64,000 bases of DNA, taken from NCBI RefSeq assembly GCF_019977735.1, contig NZ_AP025018.1:6514580-6578579 (forward strand), in the 5' to 3' direction. The notes beneath the pieces were generated by a model. It saw only the letters and a program-made list of their open reading frames with translations, searched no databases and was not told the DNA's origin. The stretch is from Calothrix sp. PCC 7716 (lineage in GTDB: Bacteria > Cyanobacteriota > Cyanobacteriia > Cyanobacteriales > Nostocaceae). A program made the position numbers and the translations under genes. Shown here piece by piece: positions 19,394 through 28,090 of the stretch (positions are counted from its first letter, which is position 1; every line of letters begins with the position of its first letter).

Positions 19394-19806
19394 AAAGCAC
19401 CCTCATGTAAAGGCGCCTGTTCACATTATTGAAGTAGTACTTAAGAACTTAATAAAGCGATAAGTATATATATACAGGTGCCTGTGTATGAAAATGTCTA
19501 CACAATAGTGGAAGTTTTTAGAGATAAAATTTGACACTGCTGTTGTAGCTAGAGGCATCTGTTCGTTAGTACTTAAATACTGCAATTTCGATGTTAATAG
19601 TGATAAAGGGTTGGGTTACTGTCCCATTAACAAAACGCCACATTTACAGGCGCCTGTGATGTTGATTAATCTAAAACTTAATTTTTTATAAAACTAAATA
19701 ACCAAAAAGTAATTTTGAACTTTTGCGAAATTATTGCGTATCAGTTTGTATAATGCCTATGACGCTTTTATGTATTTTCATGGACATTAAAGGTGATAAA
19801 TCATCG
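19394..19806. other. Non-coding spacer between divergent genes
   Basis: About 410 bp. It holds the promoters of the leftward LRR gene and the rightward pentapeptide gene. Frames starting at TTG 19723 or ATG 19780 run into the pentapeptide gene but have poor leaders. Confidence 0.4.
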
Positions 19807-21045
19807 ATGCTAAACAAGCTCCAGTCCTTGTTTACCACTAGAAAAAAGTTATTAAGACTGCTTCTCGTCATTGGAATTATTGGAATTGGCGCCTCTATTC
19901 CAATTCTATCTAGGTATGAGTGGAGTGGTTTTGGTAAAGATTCAAATAAGTCAGAAAGTGTAGAGGAAACAATAAAAGACGGAAAGGTTATTAGTACTAA
20001 GAAAACAACAACTGAACATTTTCAATCAGCTAAGACGCTTTGGGATTGGTTAGGTTTAGGTGGTACAATTGCCATTCCCGTTATGATATACCTATTTCAG
20101 GCAGGTGAACAACGGCGCGCGGACAAACGAGCTAACGCTGAGAAAGAAGCTGCGGACAAACGAGCTAAAGCTGAAAAAGAAATTGCGGATGGAAATTTGC
20201 GCGAAGAAGCTTTACAAGCTTATATCGACCGCATGGCAGAAATATTAATTGATAAAGACCGTCGGTCAGAATTATTACCTGATAAGAATAATAGTAACAG
20301 TACAGATACTAATAATACTGTACAGTCAGAATTATTACCTTATAAAAGCAATAATAACGATACGAGTACTGATAATCCTGTGCGAGATGTTGCGCGTGTG
20401 AGAACAACAACAATATTACGAAGATTAGAAGGTGATGAAGAACGTCAAGGACACGTTCTAGATTTTTTACGTGATTCAGAACTTCTTAACTTTATCTTAA
20501 GTGGCGCCAAACTCAGAGGTGCCAACCTTAGCCGTGCTATTCTCAGCGGTGCCAACCTTAGCGATGCTTACCTTAGCCGTGCTAACCTCAGTGGTGCTAA
20601 TCTCATGGGTATCAACCTTAGCCGTGCTTACCTCTATAATGCCAACATCAGCCGTGCTTACCTCAACGATGCCAATCTCAGCCATGCTTGCCTAAGCGAT
20701 GCTAATCTCAGCTATGTTGACCTCAGCCATGTTGACCTCAGCTATGTTGACCTCAGTAGTGCTAACCTTAGTGGTGCTAACCTCAAAGATGCCAACCTCA
20801 GAGATGCCAACCTCAGAGGCACCAACCTCAGCCGTGCTTACCTCAGCGATGCCAACCTCAGCCGTGCTTACCTCAGCGATGCTGACCTTAGCGGTGCCTA
20901 CCTTATCAATGTAAAAAACTTAACTATAGGACAAATAAAAGCTGCTAAAGAATGGGAAACAGCTAAATATGACCCTGAATTCCGTTCATTATTAGGTTTA
21001 CCACCAGAAACACCTCAAAACTCAGGCGCCGACATCCAAAAGTAA
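19807..21045 (+). CDS. Membrane-anchored pentapeptide-repeat protein
   Basis: 412 residues from ATG at 19807 (MLNKLQSLFTTRKK). Possible longer starts are ATG 19780 and TTG 19723. Two hydrophobic segments follow, around LLRLLLVIGIIGIGASIPIL and WLGLGGTIAIPVMIYLF, then a charged coiled coil (RRADKRANAEKEAADKRAKA), then LREEALQAYIDRMAEILI and TTTILRRLEG as in the protein at 16331. About 27 pentapeptides follow. A segment containing SELLPDKNNSNS and SELLPYKSNNND is a short internal duplication. Likely anchored in the inner membrane with the pentapeptide prism in the cytoplasm. Function unknown. Confidence 0.8.
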   Translation: MLNKLQSLFTTRKKLLRLLLVIGIIGIGASIPILSRYEWSGFGKDSNKSESVEETIKDGKVISTKKTTTEHFQSAKTLWDWLGLGGTIAIPVMIYLFQAGEQRRADKRANAEKEAADKRAKAEKEIADGNLREEALQAYIDRMAEILIDKDRRSELLPDKNNSNSTDTNNTVQSELLPYKSNNNDTSTDNPVRDVARVRTTTILRRLEGDEERQGHVLDFLRDSELLNFILSGAKLRGANLSRAILSGANLSDAYLSRANLSGANLMGINLSRAYLYNANISRAYLNDANLSHACLSDANLSYVDLSHVDLSYVDLSSANLSGANLKDANLRDANLRGTNLSRAYLSDANLSRAYLSDADLSGAYLINVKNLTIGQIKAAKEWETAKYDPEFRSLLGLPPETPQNSGADIQK

Positions 21046-21066
21046 AAAAACGCCTCATATAAGGCG
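21044..21066 (-). terminator. Rho-independent terminator for the leftward genes
   Basis: On the minus strand CGCCT (21066-21062) and AGGCG (21055-21051) form a short GC stem around a 6-base loop, followed by seven T (21050-21044). It lies about 30 bp past the stop of the 68-residue gene and overlaps the end of the convergent pentapeptide gene. GGCGCC forms part of the stem. Confidence 0.6.
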
Positions 21067-21094
21067 CCCATTACGAAGTTCTTACTTAAAAGAA

Positions 21095-21301
21095 TTATTT
21101 TGATAAAACATCGCGCGCTACATCGGCGCCATCCCCTTCACCCAACCACCTATTTTTACGCTTTGTTCCCCAGGCAGAAGTTTCACCCCAATTTTCTCGA
21201 TTTGCATAAGCCTGCAACGCTGCTGTTAGCTCAGAAATTCTTTGTTCCAATTGGATAATTGTTTCTTCAGGAGTTTGTTTTTTGACAAGATATTTAAACA
21301 T
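21095..21301 (-). CDS. Small coiled-coil hypothetical protein
   Basis: 68 residues. The N-terminal half (TPEETIIQLEQRISELTAALQ) has a clear heptad pattern for a coiled coil; the C-terminal half is polar with Trp (ENWGETSAWG). A terminator lies 30 bp downstream. It is the last gene of a leftward set and is 24 bp from the next gene upstream, so co-transcription is likely. No family recognised. Confidence 0.55.
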   Translation of the reverse strand: MFKYLVKKQTPEETIIQLEQRISELTAALQAYANRENWGETSAWGTKRKNRWLGEGDGADVARDVLSK

Positions 21302-21325
21302 AAAGCTGTGTTCGTTTTTACTCTA

Positions 21326-22030
21326 CTATTTTTCCCATGTAAGGAACGGCGCCTTTGTCACCCCTTCAGGGCAAATATCGTCAACTGGTCCACATGGATG
21401 TACTGCACAAGGTAATAGATGATTGTCACTGTAATATTTGCAACTAGCACATCCTGACAGAGTTTTTCGCCTATTTTTCCGAGCCATATGTGTGTAAGTT
21501 AACTGTCTGCTAAATACTTTCATTAATTCGCTATCGCAGTTAGGACAATTATCTACTTCGCGTCCGTGGTCATCTATAAGACACGTTTTTGGGTGCCATA
21601 ATTCATCAAAGTCTCCATTTGGGAAAGTATAATCTCTCCAACTCCAGTACAAAGGGTAACTACAACTGCAACTACTAAGTTTAAAATCTAAACTTTTAGT
21701 ACAGCGCGCGTTGAAATAATCCTCGTGTATTTTCCAATCTTGTTGCCTTGATAGTTCGACAGGAACGCCGTCAAAATCGACATAATACAGCTTACGAAGA
21801 TGGATTACATTCAACTCACAGTATTTATGCTCGTCACGATGGCTAAAATAATCTTCTAAGCACGCTTTACGTACCAATGTAGCTGCATTATAGTCAAAAC
21901 TTCTGTGTATAACTCTTAGAGGCCAGTCAATTGGAAAAATTTGAACTACAAGATATTCCCCTTCTTTATAAGGATTAAATCCCTCTGCTATGCGCGTGTC
22001 TATAAATAAACAATTTTCTGGTGTGTCCAT
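21326..22030 (-). CDS. Cys-rich protein with C-terminal mini zinc module, copy 1
   Basis: 234 residues. Homologous to the gene at 22514-23149: both start MDT, share AE(G/R)(F/Y)NPY(K/Q)EGEY, FDYxxA, QDWK, CSYPxYW/FW, CLxDDHxREVDNCPNC and a C-terminal CxxCKYYSxNxxxPCAVHPxGxxDDICP. The CPNC and CxxC...C...C sets suggest two zinc sites. There is no signal peptide or membrane segment. The end module CxxCxYY-CAVHP-C also occurs in the adjacent 116-residue membrane protein. I recognise this short module from many cyanobacterial hypotheticals, without known function. Confidence 0.7.
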   Translation of the reverse strand: MDTPENCLFIDTRIAEGFNPYKEGEYLVVQIFPIDWPLRVIHRSFDYNAATLVRKACLEDYFSHRDEHKYCELNVIHLRKLYYVDFDGVPVELSRQQDWKIHEDYFNARCTKSLDFKLSSCSCSYPLYWSWRDYTFPNGDFDELWHPKTCLIDDHGREVDNCPNCDSELMKVFSRQLTYTHMARKNRRKTLSGCASCKYYSDNHLLPCAVHPCGPVDDICPEGVTKAPFLTWEK

Positions 22031-22035
22031 GATAA

Positions 22036-22386
22036 TTAATGTTGGTTAGTTTTATTTGGCGCCCAATCATTACAATTGAATTGCATATCAGTAGGATGAA
22101 CCGAACAGAGTAAATACACATCTTCCGTGTAATATTTACAACTCTTACAACTAGAAGGAACTTGAAAAAGTATTGCTTTGACTAGTTCTCTAGATTCTTC
22201 GTTCATCCTTTCGATTTCGGATAGTCTAGATTGTAATAATCGGTTTTGTTGGATGCGCTTGTCAGTTATTAAAAACGTAAAGCTCCCTACAAAGGTTAGT
22301 GTTCCCACGAATCCCGAATAAATACCTATTGGACGCGCCTTATCTTTAACATTTTCGTTCTGCTTGTCTCCGGCGCCGATATTCAA
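22036..22386 (-). CDS. Small membrane protein with mini zinc module
   Basis: 116 residues beginning at TTG 22386 (MNIGAGDK); no ATG is available in frame upstream. One membrane helix (about 22-41, IGIYSGFVGTLTFVGSFTFL) is followed by a coiled segment (SRLSEIERMNEESRELVKAI) and the Cys module CKSCKYYTEDVYLLCSVHP plus a final C. Its stop is five bases from the start of the gene at 21326-22030, so they are probably co-transcribed. I infer a membrane-bound member of the same Cys-module group. Confidence 0.6.
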   Translation of the reverse strand: MNIGAGDKQNENVKDKARPIGIYSGFVGTLTFVGSFTFLITDKRIQQNRLLQSRLSEIERMNEESRELVKAILFQVPSSCKSCKYYTEDVYLLCSVHPTDMQFNCNDWAPNKTNQH

Positions 22387-22513
22387 CGAATCGATGGTAA
22401 CTACACCAACGTTAAGTAATAGGGGTCACAATGAAAAAAAAAATACTGAGCAAATCAATAGTCAAGAGTTCAGGACTATGAGTTAGAAATTGGAAATGCA
22501 CAGGCGCCACTCA

Positions 22514-23149
22514 CTACATTGAGTAATCCGGGCATATATCATCGTCAGCCCCATATGGATGCACTGCACAAGGCATAAAGTAATTTTCACTGTAATATTT
22601 ACAACCTTTACAAGTATCCGGCGCCTCTTCCCAGGTGTCTTCCTCTTCTTCCTCTATTAACCGCGCGTTGCAATTAGGACAGTTATCTATTTCCCTGCTG
22701 TGGTCATCCATCAAGCAAGTTACAGGGATAAGTTTATCGGCGCCTTCACCATGTTGATTGATGTAAGTTTTAAATTTCCAGAAGAAGGGATAGCTACAGT
22801 TACAGACTTCTATTTCTCCATCTGAACTCCGGTCATAGTGAGCTTGTAAATAGTCGGCTGCTACTTTCCAATCTTGTTCTCGCGATTTTATAGTGGGGGC
22901 GCCGTCATACCCTATATGATGCAACTTCCCTTGATAGACAATCCTTAAACTGTAATGGTTATAGTCACTACCGAGGTTTTCAAATTCACAGAATTGTTTA
23001 GCTTCGCGGTAGTCAAAGCCTCTATGTAGAGGTACTAACCGTACATTGCTCGACCAAGTTTGTATTACGATATATTCGCCTTCTTGGTAAGGATTGTAGC
23101 GTTCTGCTATACGTTCATTTAAAAATTCAAAGTCGTATGAAGTGTCCAT
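22514..23149 (-). CDS. Cys-rich protein with C-terminal mini zinc module, copy 2
   Basis: 211 residues, a paralogue of the gene at 21326-22030, with the same N-terminal NPYQEGEY motif, central CLMDDHSREIDNCPNC and C-terminal CKGCKYYSENYFMPCAVHP followed by DDICP. A short acidic insert (EEEEEDTWEE) lies before the last module. The three Cys-module genes sit next to each other on the same strand, which indicates local duplication and probably a shared role. Function unknown. Confidence 0.7.
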   Translation of the reverse strand: MDTSYDFEFLNERIAERYNPYQEGEYIVIQTWSSNVRLVPLHRGFDYREAKQFCEFENLGSDYNHYSLRIVYQGKLHHIGYDGAPTIKSREQDWKVAADYLQAHYDRSSDGEIEVCNCSYPFFWKFKTYINQHGEGADKLIPVTCLMDDHSREIDNCPNCNARLIEEEEEDTWEEAPDTCKGCKYYSENYFMPCAVHPYGADDDICPDYSM

Positions 23150-23164
23150 TGCTTCACCCTAGTT

Positions 23165-23680
23165 CTATTTACTCCTAATCGTATTATGTGTATTTTGTGA
23201 TGCCATCAGAGAAGTTACTATATACGAGGCGCCAAACATTAACACTACTATTAGTAATGCTGTAAAAGTATTCATTTCAAAGCTGATAAAGAATCTCTTG
23301 GCGCCGGGACATAATCTAGGATTTTTCTTAATTTTTGTAAACTCAGTACGTAAACCTTGGTAACTGAGATAATCAAAATCGAACCATTCTCTTGATTTTC
23401 TAAGCTTGACGTTGCGATGCTTGAATTTATTGTGTAAATAAGTCTCGACTTCAAGCATTTTATAGACATAAACCGTATCAACTATATTGATATTGCACGG
23501 TGGTTGATTAGAATTAAGCGTATCCTCTCTTGCGTCAGGATTCCTTGACAAACCAATTTTGATGCGTTTACATAAACCAGAGAAGGCGCCGTGAAATCCC
23601 TCAGCTTCCATTAAATAGACATATCCAGGGACGTTATCATCTCGGACATATACAGATTGATAATACTCTTCGTTACTCAT
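23165..23680 (-). CDS. GIY-YIG-like (T5orf172/MUG113-type) protein with C-terminal membrane helix
   Basis: 171 residues from ATG at 23680 (MSNEEYYQSV); the frame also opens at TTG 23689. GYVYLMEA, then KIGLSRNPDAREDTLN, then EVETYLHNKFKHRNV and REWFDF match the T5orf172/MUG113 branch of the GIY-YIG superfamily (GxVYxx, KIGxSxNPxxR, E..LH..F). This branch includes phage and plasmid proteins with presumed nuclease activity. A hydrophobic segment near the C-terminus (TFTALLIVVLMFGASYIV) would tether it to the membrane, which is unusual for a nuclease. It ends 15 bp before the Cys-module gene start. Confidence 0.7.
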   Translation of the reverse strand: MSNEEYYQSVYVRDDNVPGYVYLMEAEGFHGAFSGLCKRIKIGLSRNPDAREDTLNSNQPPCNINIVDTVYVYKMLEVETYLHNKFKHRNVKLRKSREWFDFDYLSYQGLRTEFTKIKKNPRLCPGAKRFFISFEMNTFTALLIVVLMFGASYIVTSLMASQNTHNTIRSK

Positions 23681-23839
23681 AAATTGCAAACTATCCCGTA
23701 TCTTTCTGATGTCTTATTAAAAATTTCCCTTTTATTCATGAGTACCCACTTTATATAAATATTGCCTCAATTCTCACTACTCAATATTCTGTCAGGCGCC
23801 CGCATACAGGAATAATTTACATAAATTGAGTACCTGCCA

Positions 23840-24055
23840 TTATTCATATGTCTCCTCAAGTTCCTCTCGCTTCATTTCAATTTGTGCAAGATGAGAAAAG
23901 TTTTTAGCGGCGCCTGTAAAATATTCTTTACTATGCTGTAACCGAGAAGCGTCTATGTTTAACTTTTCACATGACGCTATCTTCTTCTCTATTTTTATTA
24001 ATTCAAGTTCTGAATCGTTGGCTAACTTCTGGTAATGAGAAGCTTTATCCTTCAT
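23840..24055 (-). CDS. Small coiled-coil protein translationally coupled to the upstream gene
   Basis: 71 residues from ATG at 24055. The longer frame to 24265 is an overlap artefact inside the upstream gene. The start overlaps the upstream stop in the 11-base string ATGAAGGATAA, and GGGAG lies about 10 bases before it, so translation is probably coupled. The product is a charged helical protein (KASHYQKLANDSELELIKIE, later HLAQIEMKREELEETYE). No family recognised. Confidence 0.6.
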   Translation of the reverse strand: MKDKASHYQKLANDSELELIKIEKKIASCEKLNIDASRLQHSKEYFTGAAKNFSHLAQIEMKREELEETYE

Positions 24056-25271
24056 TTCTCTTATCTCCCTGTGTTCTATATGGAATTCCTGCATCGTCAA
24101 GAATTTTGTGTAACCGCTCACGCGCGGCTCTAAATTTTTCTGGTTTTGCGCCGTTCGTGGCGCCCCAAACCCGTCTAATGACATTCTTTTTATTCCGAAC
24201 TTGTGGACTGCAATAATTCCACAACCAAAGTACCCAACGGCGTTCCAGAGGACGGATTGGTCCATGTGGGTCGAGAACTAAACGAGGTTCAACAAAGCTA
24301 TGTAATGCTTCTTCGAGGTCTCCATCTGGTTCAGGACTGGGTGATTTTGGGTTCACCAAGGGTAAAGAAACCATCTCTTGAGGCGCCATTCTCAACTGAA
24401 CGGCTCCTTGTTGGGTGCTAACCTCTGGTGGTGAGACCAAATTAAGCTCGATATGAATCCTGTTAGCCCACTTGCTAACCTCTTTTTCTCCACCACGACG
24501 CGGACGAACTCTTACAATCACAAAACCATCTTCGATCCAGGCGCCTCTAAAATCGCAAATCAATTTACAGTCTCGTAATATTTCTATTACACGACGCGCG
24601 GCGACATCTTCGCGGTTAACTCCCTCTGGCATTCGAGGAAATTCGTACCGTGTAATTTCTGCCTCAGCTTCTGCTAACTGAGAACGTAGTAATGCAATTT
24701 CATCTTTGTAGGCACCTATCTCCGCTTGTTGATGTTTGAGAAAATTCTGCTTATCTTCTTCTAACTCAGCTTCTATTTTCTCTTGCTCTTGAATAATAAA
24801 AGCTTCCCGTTGATCTAATTCCATGTTTCTAGTTTCCAATTCCCTGTTAATACGGAATTGTTCGTTATCCAGAAACTGTTCTATCTGGGCGCCTCTTTTA
24901 TTTAACTCCTCCTCCTTCTCAGACCAACGCACGCGGTAACTTTTCTCAACTTTCTTTAATTCAGCTTCCTTCTGGGAGATTAACTTTTCTATTTCATCAA
25001 GGGTTGCTAAGGCGCCTTTATTTTGTTGTAACTCGTCACACTCCGAGGTTAATTGTGCGCGGAGTCTATTAAGTTCCGATACGCGAAGTCTTAAATCTCC
25101 AAGTATTTTGATTGGGTTCCTATTGTCGTAATAACAGTAACTTACACCGAATAAGAAAGCGTTGATTTGTAATGCAGCGGATAAGAAGCCACCCCCACCA
25201 ATTACACACGAACAAGTGAGGGAGGAAATACTTACGGCGCCTGCAATATTAAGTAGGGGTGTATTTGTCAT
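24045..25271 (-). CDS. Membrane-anchored long coiled-coil protein
   Basis: 408 residues. A hydrophobic N-terminal region (about 5-48) is followed by a long charged coiled coil (about 58-205, heptads of E/K/L/Q such as LRSQLAEAEAEITRYEF). A globular part (RRVIEILRDCKLICDFRGA, then DGFVIVRVRPRRGGEKEV) and a Trp-rich segment (RWVLWLWNYC) lead to a basic end (KFRAARERLHKIL). I do not recognise the family; similar plasmid proteins are found in cyanobacteria. It lies in a compact leftward set with small membrane and coiled-coil genes, suggesting a shared membrane structure. Confidence 0.65.
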   Translation of the reverse strand: MTNTPLLNIAGAVSISSLTCSCVIGGGGFLSAALQINAFLFGVSYCYYDNRNPIKILGDLRLRVSELNRLRAQLTSECDELQQNKGALATLDEIEKLISQKEAELKKVEKSYRVRWSEKEEELNKRGAQIEQFLDNEQFRINRELETRNMELDQREAFIIQEQEKIEAELEEDKQNFLKHQQAEIGAYKDEIALLRSQLAEAEAEITRYEFPRMPEGVNREDVAARRVIEILRDCKLICDFRGAWIEDGFVIVRVRPRRGGEKEVSKWANRIHIELNLVSPPEVSTQQGAVQLRMAPQEMVSLPLVNPKSPSPEPDGDLEEALHSFVEPRLVLDPHGPIRPLERRWVLWLWNYCSPQVRNKKNVIRRVWGATNGAKPEKFRAARERLHKILDDAGIPYRTQGDKRNEG

Positions 25272-25334
25272 GTTTCAATCCTCAATTCCTTATTACAGGA
25301 ATTGCCACTTTATTATTTGTTGATTTACGCGCCT

Positions 25335-25526
25335 TCAGTCGTTTGTACTGTTCGACTTTGACGATTTAACAGAGAACCAAGAAACTAGTACAGCAATTAG
25401 TAAAATAACGGCGCCTGTAATGACCGCCACCAATGGATTACGGCGCCATAAGAAATGTACCAATCGACTGTACAAGCTAACACCAGCTATGAGAGTGCTG
25501 GCTAAGGTGAAGATGTAGAAAACCAT
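25335..25526 (-). CDS. Small two-helix membrane protein
   Basis: 63 residues with two hydrophobic helices (IFTLASTLIAGVSL, then LVAVITGAVILLIAVLVSWF) separated by a basic loop, and a polar tail. Its start codon directly abuts the stop of the 155-residue gene upstream, which supports co-transcription and coupled translation. No family recognised. Confidence 0.6.
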   Translation of the reverse strand: MVFYIFTLASTLIAGVSLYSRLVHFLWRRNPLVAVITGAVILLIAVLVSWFSVKSSKSNSTND

Positions 25527-25994
25527 TTATTTTGTTCTACTATCAACAGTTTCAGCGACTTTTGCATTCGCGAAGTTCACAGCTTCTGTGGTACTTGGAG
25601 CAATGGCGCCTCGTACCTGAGAGTGCATAGTATTTGGATTTCCTCCTATTTTGTACGCTTTGGTTACTAACTTTTGAGTCAACTCGACACGGTTCATGGG
25701 AACATACGCGCGCATGTAGTCGCGTTCATCCTTAGCTACTTGAAGTTTCAATTTATCCTCATCAAGTCGGACTTGTTGAGTTTCTAATTGAACCTCCTGT
25801 CTATCGGCTTTGACCTTTTGTTTCTCAGCCCAAGTTTTGGCACCACGAGTTTTTTCGCGTTCACCACGTAACAGATGCGCGTGTTGTTTCCCCTTCTCTA
25901 TATGAAGGTTCGCTTGGTACGTCATGTTATCAACAAACTCAGTTTGAACTGGTTCTGCTGATGAATGTTCTTTAGGGTTCTTAGCTGTTGGCAT
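25527..25994 (-). CDS. Charged coiled-coil hypothetical protein
   Basis: 155 residues. The middle (about 35-95) is a strongly charged helix (QEVQLETQQVRLDEDKLKLQ). The C-terminus is rich in small residues. The start overlaps the end of the 88-residue gene by 14 bases, and the stop abuts the next gene, so it is a middle gene of the leftward operon. No homologue recognised. Confidence 0.6.
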   Translation of the reverse strand: MPTAKNPKEHSSAEPVQTEFVDNMTYQANLHIEKGKQHAHLLRGEREKTRGAKTWAEKQKVKADRQEVQLETQQVRLDEDKLKLQVAKDERDYMRAYVPMNRVELTQKLVTKAYKIGGNPNTMHSQVRGAIAPSTTEAVNFANAKVAETVDSRTK

Positions 25995-26247
25995 TTTCGG
26001 CGCCTCCCCATAACGAAACGTAGTAACCCATTTTTTCTACAAAGTTGGGTTCAACATCGATGTCACTGCTTAACTGACCAATTGGACAAGCCAAGGGAGA
26101 AGCAGGCGCCACTACAGAACTGGAACCGTTACCAATAGATAAGAGTTCTTCGGCGTGTTCTGTGTTAACCGCGCGCAGTACCGTGTTAGGTAGAGCTTCC
26201 TCATCCAATGGGTACACGTGGTTATAAACTATGTCGAGTTTGTACAT
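25981..26247 (-). CDS. Hypothetical protein, first gene of the leftward operon
   Basis: 88 residues, acidic, without membrane segments. It heads the tight leftward set reaching 23840 and is divergent from the RHH regulator gene, so its promoter probably lies in 26248-26540 and may be controlled by that regulator. No family recognised. Confidence 0.55.
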   Translation of the reverse strand: MYKLDIVYNHVYPLDEEALPNTVLRAVNTEHAEELLSIGNGSSSVVAPASPLACPIGQLSSDIDVEPNFVEKMGYYVSLWGGAENANS

Positions 26248-26278
26248 TAGATATATACCTCTCTAGTAGTAGGTTGAC

Positions 26279-26325
26279 AAAAAGGCGGCGCGCAAAGCTT
26301 GGATACCTGGGTGCGGCGCCTTTTT
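26279..26325. terminator. Inverted repeat with flanking A and T runs (bidirectional terminator or attenuator)
   Basis: AAAAAGGCGGCG (26279-26290) pairs with CGGCGCCTTTTT (26314-26325), one mismatched pair in 12, around a 23-base loop. The A run and T run give terminator-like signals in both directions. It lies between two divergent gene starts, so it could attenuate transcripts entering either operon. GGCGCC is part of the right arm. Confidence 0.5.
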
Positions 26326-26539
26326 GTTGTATCCAGTGAGTTACCCAAGTGCTGGTTTATAAAGACGACTGGGCGCCGATGAATAAAACGCGCGTTGGGT
26401 AAAACAATAACTCTGGATACAAATTATTATATACATAACACCACTACTTATATGATACTTATTGCAATAAAGATGTTAAAATTTTATTGCCAGCTAGTAA
26501 AACACAACTTAGTAGCCCACAATATAGGGGGTAAGAAGT

Positions 26540-26791
26540 ATGGAAACAGCTACAATGCCAAAAACGAAGGCACAATCCAAAACGCGGATCGAACTTTATC
26601 TTCCTGAACCCATTTACGAAGAGATTCAACGTATTGCTTCTTCTGATGGTTGGTCTCCAGCAGAGTTATACAGGTTGCTTATGGTAGACGGGTTAGCTCT
26701 TTATGCTGAAAAGTCGAATAAAAGGTTAGTCAACGAGCAGTTGCGCGCGAAGCTACATAAAGATGAGCCAAGTTCGCAATCTGAAGAGTGA
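26540..26791 (+). CDS. Ribbon-helix-helix-type regulator
   Basis: 83 residues from ATG at 26540, with AGGGGG about 9 bases before it. KTRIELYLPEPIYEEIQRIA followed by WSPAELYRLLMVDGLALYAE fits a CopG/Arc-type ribbon-helix-helix: a basic beta strand, then two helices. Such small proteins repress plasmid copy-number, partition or toxin-antitoxin operons. No toxin gene adjoins. It is divergent from the leftward operon at 26247 and is the likely regulator of both directions. Confidence 0.7.
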   Translation: METATMPKTKAQSKTRIELYLPEPIYEEIQRIASSDGWSPAELYRLLMVDGLALYAEKSNKRLVNEQLRAKLHKDEPSSQSEE

Positions 26792-28090
26792 ATAACTCGT
26801 TTAAAACGGCGCCTGTAATTATTCCAAAATTTCAATCGGGAAACTGTGAAGTTGTCCCCCAACATATCGTGTAACTATAAATCCAGCATAGAGAGTTAAA
26901 TTAATGGCGCCACTGTTTATGTTGGGCGCCTGTTCCATTTATGTAGGTAGTACAAAATACTTATCGCAGGCGCCTGTAACTTATTTAAAACTTTCCCCTA
27001 GGAAAAGCTGTGACGAGTAAAATATTTTAATTTTTCTGTTTATTTCAACAATAAGTCTAAATAGCTCTAACATCCCTATAAGTAAAAAACTGTACCGCTA
27101 GGTATAAATTATTGATACAAAGATAAAATTATTTGTAGTTAATAGTAAATAATATTACAGTTCTGTGATATTGAACTAACTGAAATATAATGAGCGTACC
27201 TGGAAAAAACGGATAAATGTACCTAATTTTAGGCGCCTCTTTGTACCGAAACAATCTTATATATAGCTTTTCTCTCTCCAAGCATGTGATGTGAGCAATG
27301 CCCCAGGTATATGATGAGCGTACCTAGGTCGGGCGCCTTCAGGTACAGAAAAAATTCTTTCTATTGCTCCATATTATGTTCTTATGAAAAAAAAGTTTTT
27401 CAATATTCTTCTATACCCCCGTGTGTTTGAAGTACTGTTTTTCTTCGTAACAGGTACAATTTGTGTAGTACAAAAGATTTAATGATGTACGAAATTTTGA
27501 TGCAACAGGGTACAAAAGCTTCACAAGCGCGTACCTACACATAGCGTCGTTGTACCTATGCCTATATGAGTTGTACCTAATATTTTTAAATTGATACTCT
27601 AACTTTTTACTTAATAGTAATTACGATAAGATAATTGATAAAAAGATTTATATTTATGTAGAAAAATAACAGAATAGATTGCACGCAAAAGGGTTGGTAC
27701 AGAAATTAACGCACCTGAGTATTTTTGTATTGCTGTGCGAGTTGTTATCGTTAGGCACTCTACAAGGGTCACGTTCAAAATCAAAGTGGCGCCTATTCCT
27801 CTATAACCACAACAAGAAGGCGCCTTAATTAGTAATAGTTCATATGTTTGTGTTTATCTAATCGCCGCGCTGTTGTTTATACTGGGCGCCATATATTTAG
27901 AATAGTTCATGCGTTTTATATTGAAATTGGCGCCTATTCCTCCAGATTATCGGAGAGGTGGTGGAAATGAAATTATCAGTCCTCTGCATAAGTTGAATTT
28001 ACATAACCCTATTAACCATCAACAAGTAAAAACAATCTTGACCCTTGTTTCATACCCCAATATCAACCAATTAAACATTATTAACTACAA
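26792..28090. other. Non-coding region holding block A (about 26985-27640), rich in GTACC(T)/AGGTAC
   Basis: 1.3 kb with no credible gene. Within it, about 26985-27640 carries many GTACCT or AGGTAC hexamers plus conserved strings: TTTCCCCTAGGAAAA, CTGTACCGCTAGGTATAAAT, ATTGAACTAACTGAAATA, CCATATTATGTTC. The same strings recur in the same order in block B (about 47553-48385). This collinear conservation of non-coding DNA suggests a replication, partition or other cis-acting element. Confidence 0.6.
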
